Shown here: piece after piece, positions 8,485 to 10,974 of the stretch
How the letters are laid out: each line of letters opens with the position of its first letter
Position numbering within the stretch: position 1 is the first letter of the stretch
Origin: an uncultured beta proteobacterium
GTDB lineage: Bacteria > Pseudomonadota > Gammaproteobacteria > Burkholderiales > Burkholderiaceae_C
Direction of reading: 5' to 3'
Assembly: GCA_903920405.1 (NCBI GenBank)
Contig: CAIXMC010000353.1
Coordinates: 1 to 10,974 of the forward strand
Length of the DNA: 10,974 nucleotides
The notes under the pieces: model-generated
Told to the model about the DNA's origin: nothing
Database searches by the model: none
The model's input: the letters and a program-made list of their open reading frames with translations, nothing else
Position numbers and translations under genes: made by a program

Positions 8485-8617
8485 CCATATTCTTAACGTG
8501 AAAGAACAAAGAAAACAATAGCAATGTATCCTTATCCCATAAGGGCTACAGGCACTTTTTATGGGTAAAAAATTCTTTCATCATTCGGGGTGGCCAGGAT
8601 GCCATGACAGTTAGTCA
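8485..8617. other. Convergent kup/topB gap with inverted repeats
   Basis: This 133-base region between the stops of two converging genes should hold transcription ends for both. It contains an A-rich stretch, overlapping inverted repeats around 8530-8568 and a further imperfect stem reaching over the topB stop. None is a canonical hairpin directly followed by a T run on either strand. No open frame or RNA gene is evident. Confidence 0.6.
8530..8568. repeat. Overlapping inverted repeats (two alternative hairpins)
   Basis: CCTTAT (8530-8535) and ATAAGG (8539-8544) form a perfect six-pair stem with loop CCC. The overlapping segment 8532-8542 can instead pair with 8559-8568 (TTATGGGTAA), giving ten pairs with one bulged base and a 16-base loop. 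The two structures share CCCATAA and exclude each other. On the + strand a T5 run (8556-8560) lies inside the larger loop and stem. Either could mark a transcript end after kup, but the U-tract placement is not canonical. Confidence 0.35.
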
Positions 8618-8624
8618 TCACCCC
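8587..8624 (-). terminator. Imperfect stem over the topB stop, possible weak terminator
   Basis: GGGGTG (8587-8592) can pair with CACCCC (8619-8624), and ATGAC (8604-8608) with GTCAT (8614-8618), giving an interrupted stem with an 11-base bulge. Read on the - strand it contains the topB stop and is followed, after about 14 bases, by a T6 run. The spacing is too long for a classical intrinsic terminator, so this is a tentative call. Confidence 0.2.
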
Positions 8625-10974
8625 AGATGCTTGCTGACCAGGCCGGTCATCTCAAACATGGTGACCTGTGGTTTGCCAAAAACGGCCAGGAGTTTGGCAT
8701 CGGCGTTGATGTTGCGCTTGTCGCTGGCATCTTGCAATCCGTGCGCCTTGATGTAGTCCCATAATTTTTTGATGACTTGGGCGCGTGCCACAGGTTCGCT
8801 ACCAATCACGGCGGAGAGGGCTGCACTGGGGGTTGAACCTGTGGCAGTCGTTTTGGGTGGAGTTTTGGTGGCCACTTTTGTGGCCACAGGTTTGGATACA
8901 GACTCGACCGCTTTTAAGGCTTTTGTGCCTGTAACGCCCGCCCCGTCTGCGTTGGCAGCTCTCTTTTTGGTAGCAATTGTCGCTTTTTTCAGGGGTGTGG
9001 CAGCCGTTTTTCGGGGCGGATATTTGCTGGGTGCAAATTCAAAGTTGACTTTTCCCTCTGCAGCATCCCATACCAGCATGGCCTTGAAAGGGCGACGGGT
9101 ACGTGTACTGACAAATTTGTCCAGCATGTCCGTTTTTCCAAAAGAGAGAATTTTTTGCATTTGCTCACGTTCAACGGCTTGCTGCAAAATAATTTGGCCG
9201 CATTTAAAATTGCACACGGGGGTGGCGTGGGCAGCGGTGGGTAGCGACTTTTCGCACACATAGTTTTTGCCTTTCTCAAACACGCCAGCACCACACTTGG
9301 GGCATGCACCCAAGCTCGTCAGCGATGAAAAGTCAACAGGTTCGGCATTGGCCGCTGTGCCGTTATCATCCTGAAAATCAAATTCGAGCTTGTAGTTTTG
9401 GGTCTCATCATCAAATTTGATGATCATCTCTGCGGTAAATGGCCACCCTGATTTAGAACGAAAACCGGTTAACGGGCCAATTTTTCGGTCACGCAAAAAC
9501 TGCTCAACCTCTGCCACTTCAAAAGTTCGGCCTGCAGGTGTTTTGCCAAATGAAAAACCACAGCCATCGCTCTTGCCATCTGCGCCTGTGCAGGTGTAGC
9601 GGCGGTAGTTTTCTTTGACAATGCCACTGCAATTGGGGCACGGCGCTGACAAGGTGACGTAGTTTCCAGGCATGGTGTCACGGTCGTATTCCTTGGCTTT
9701 TTGCACCAGGCGCTTCGTCATGGTGGCAATTTCGTCCATGAAACTGGTGCGGGTCAGCTTGCCGTGTTCCATTTGGCTCAGCTTGTATTCCCACTCGCCT
9801 GTGAGTTCGGCTTTGGAGAGTTCTTCAACCCCCAGGCCGCGAAGGAGTGTCATCAATTGAAAGGCCTTGGCGGTGGGAATTAACTCGCGGTTTTCACGCA
9901 ACATGTAGGCTTCAGTGATCAAACCTTCAATGATGCTGGCGCGAGTGGCAGGCGTGCCCAGGCCTTTTTCTTGTATGGCTGCGCGCAGTTCATCGTCGTC
10001 AATCAGTTTGCCTGCCCCTTCCATGACGCCCAGCAAAGTGGCCTCGCTGTAGCGTGCGGGAGGGCGAGTGGTCAAACTCTTAGCCTCTGCACTTTGCGTC
10101 ATCACCCGCTCATTTTGCTGAACTGCCACCAGATTTTGGCCTTTGTCACCCTCTTTGGCATCTTTGACTTCCAGGGCAGATTCTTTGCCATAAATGACCA
10201 GCCAACCCGGTTTGACCAACACTTTGCCTTCGGTTTTAAAGTGATGCACAACACCAGGGCATGTCACTGTCGAGATGCGAGTGGTGATTTGGTATTGGGC
10301 AGCCGGAAAAAACACCGCCATAAAACGACGCACCACCAGGTCGTACAGCTTATGCTCTGATTCCGAGAGTGCGCCAGGTGCTTGCAGCGTGGGGATGATG
10401 GCAAAGTGATCACTCACTTTTGAGTTGTCAAAAATACGTTTGCTTTGGGTGATGTAGTTGTTTGTCAGTGCAGTCTGGGCATGGGGAGCCAAGTGATCCA
10501 TGTTGGAGTTTGCGAGCATCTCAAACGTTTGTTTGACCACCGGCACATAGTCTTCAGGCAGGGCACGAGAGTCTGTTCGGGGGTAGGTCAACGCCTTGTG
10601 GCGCTCGTAGAGGCTTTGCGCCAGCGCCAGCGTGGTTTTGGCAGAAAAACCAAACTTGCCATTGGCCTCGCGCTGCAGTGATGTCAAATCAAACAACAGT
10701 GGACTCACTTGGGTGGCAGGCTTGCTCTCGTCCGTCACGCGTGCGGTTTTGCCGCGAACAGCAGTGGCTATGGCTTTGGCATCTGATAGTGTCCACAGAC
10801 GGTCGGCCTTGAGTTCGGCATCAGGCTCTGCACTGCCTGCGGGTTTTTTCCATTTGGGATCAAACCACTTGGCGTTGTATTCACCGGCAATGGCGGCGAA
10901 GATCGCGTGAATTTCCCAGTAGTTTCGGCTGACAAAGACCCGTATTTTTTCTTCACGCTCCACCACCACGCTGA
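8618..10974 (-). CDS. topB: DNA topoisomerase III with C-terminal SWIB domain (5' end outside window)
   Basis: This type IA topoisomerase cuts one DNA strand through a 5'-phosphotyrosine and passes the other through, decatenating or relaxing DNA. The frame stays open to the window edge, so the start and the N-terminal TOPRIM domain are missing. Residues below count from the GTG codon read from 10969. The first residues match the TopB region ahead of EYWEIHA. The active site ALTYPRTDSRALP gives catalytic Tyr129, and GLGTPATRASIIEGL (336-350) is the conserved type IA motif. A cysteine ribbon (Cys444, 447, 460, 470) and a topoisomerase C-terminal repeat follow, then a second ribbon (Cys556, 559, 572, 586, 590) and FGKTDMLDKFVS. 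Residues 654-713 are a Lys/Ala/Thr/Pro-rich linker, and 714-783 are a SWIB/MDM2-type domain (KKLWDYIKAHGLQD, KRNINAD, MFEMTGLVSKHL). E. coli TopB (653 residues) lacks ribbons and SWIB. It converges on kup. Confidence 0.95.
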   Translation of the reverse strand, partial: SVVVEREEKIRVFVSRNYWEIHAIFAAIAGEYNAKWFDPKWKKPAGSAEPDAELKADRLWTLSDAKAIATAVRGKTARVTDESKPATQVSPLLFDLTSLQREANGKFGFSAKTTLALAQSLYERHKALTYPRTDSRALPEDYVPVVKQTFEMLANSNMDHLAPHAQTALTNNYITQSKRIFDNSKVSDHFAIIPTLQAPGALSESEHKLYDLVVRRFMAVFFPAAQYQITTRISTVTCPGVVHHFKTEGKVLVKPGWLVIYGKESALEVKDAKEGDKGQNLVAVQQNERVMTQSAEAKSLTTRPPARYSEATLLGVMEGAGKLIDDDELRAAIQEKGLGTPATRASIIEGLITEAYMLRENRELIPTAKAFQLMTLLRGLGVEELSKAELTGEWEYKLSQMEHGKLTRTSFMDEIATMTKRLVQKAKEYDRDTMPGNYVTLSAPCPNCSGIVKENYRRYTCTGADGKSDGCGFSFGKTPAGRTFEVAEVEQFLRDRKIGPLTGFRSKSGWPFTAEMIIKFDDETQNYKLEFDFQDDNGTAANAEPVDFSSLTSLGACPKCGAGVFEKGKNYVCEKSLPTAAHATPVCNFKCGQIILQQAVEREQMQKILSFGKTDMLDKFVSTRTRRPFKAMLVWDAAEGKVNFEFAPSKYPPRKTAATPLKKATIATKKRAANADGAGVTGTKALKAVESVSKPVATKVATKTPPKTTATGSTPSAALSAVIGSEPVARAQVIKKLWDYIKAHGLQDASDKRNINADAKLLAVFGKPQVTMFEMTGLVSKHLG

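Noticed and set aside
8868..8890. Repeated GTGGCCAC palindromes as a possible protein-binding site
   Set aside because: They encode the duplicated VATK units of the TopB linker, so the repeat is explained at the protein level.
8769..9263. + strand open frame (164 codons) opposite the TopB linker and SWIB region, Ala/Val-rich
   Set aside because: It is the reverse translation of the Lys/Ala/Thr-rich linker; the - strand carries the SWIB and ribbon motifs.
9971..10360. + strand open frame (129 codons) opposite topB
   Set aside because: It overlaps conserved type IA topoisomerase sequence on the - strand and shows no motif of its own.
1..10974. Mobile element, phage, toxin-antitoxin, CRISPR or defence system
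   Set aside because: Every long frame with family motifs is a housekeeping gene, and no transposase, integrase, terminal repeats or spacer-like repeat array was seen on either strand.

Overview
The window looks like a chromosomal segment from a betaproteobacterium, most likely order Burkholderiales and close to Comamonadaceae. This rests on the gene order infB-rbfA-truB-typA, on Kup and MurJ sequences of the type seen in that group, and on a long topoisomerase III with a C-terminal SWIB domain. Base composition is moderate (mid-50s % GC by eye). No RNA gene, insertion sequence, phage gene, CRISPR array or attachment site was found. Coding density is high, and no stretch above about 130 bases lacks a gene.

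Layout. On the + strand, positions 1-4874 carry the distal part of the conserved nusA-infB type operon: the 3' two-thirds or so of infB (translation initiation factor IF2, cut by the window start), rbfA (30S maturation factor), truB (tRNA pseudouridine-55 synthase) and typA/bipA (ribosome-associated GTPase). The gaps are 15, 115 and 7 bases and contain no clear terminator. After 33 bases comes murJ (lipid II flippase), possibly read from the same transcript. A 127-base gap with a perfect 12-bp palindrome and a weak promoter candidate then leads to kup (low-affinity K+ uptake). On the - strand, converging on kup, is topB, a DNA topoisomerase III lacking its N-terminal TOPRIM region because the window ends. 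The 133-base convergent gap holds overlapping inverted repeats but no textbook terminator.

How the genes work together. IF2, RbfA, TruB and BipA form a coherent ribosome assembly and initiation module. MurJ and Kup are inner-membrane proteins for cell-wall precursor export and potassium uptake. TopB is an independent DNA-topology gene on the opposite strand.

I did not find an undescribed multi-gene system. The most distinctive item is the domain architecture of topB: type IA core, two cysteine-rich ribbons, a histone-H1-like Lys/Ala/Thr linker and a terminal SWIB domain. Smaller points are the non-ATG starts with weak or no Shine-Dalgarno sequence at murJ and kup, a 35-codon open frame filling the rbfA-truB gap, a 21-bp exact repeat between the two GTPase genes, and the structured convergent gap.
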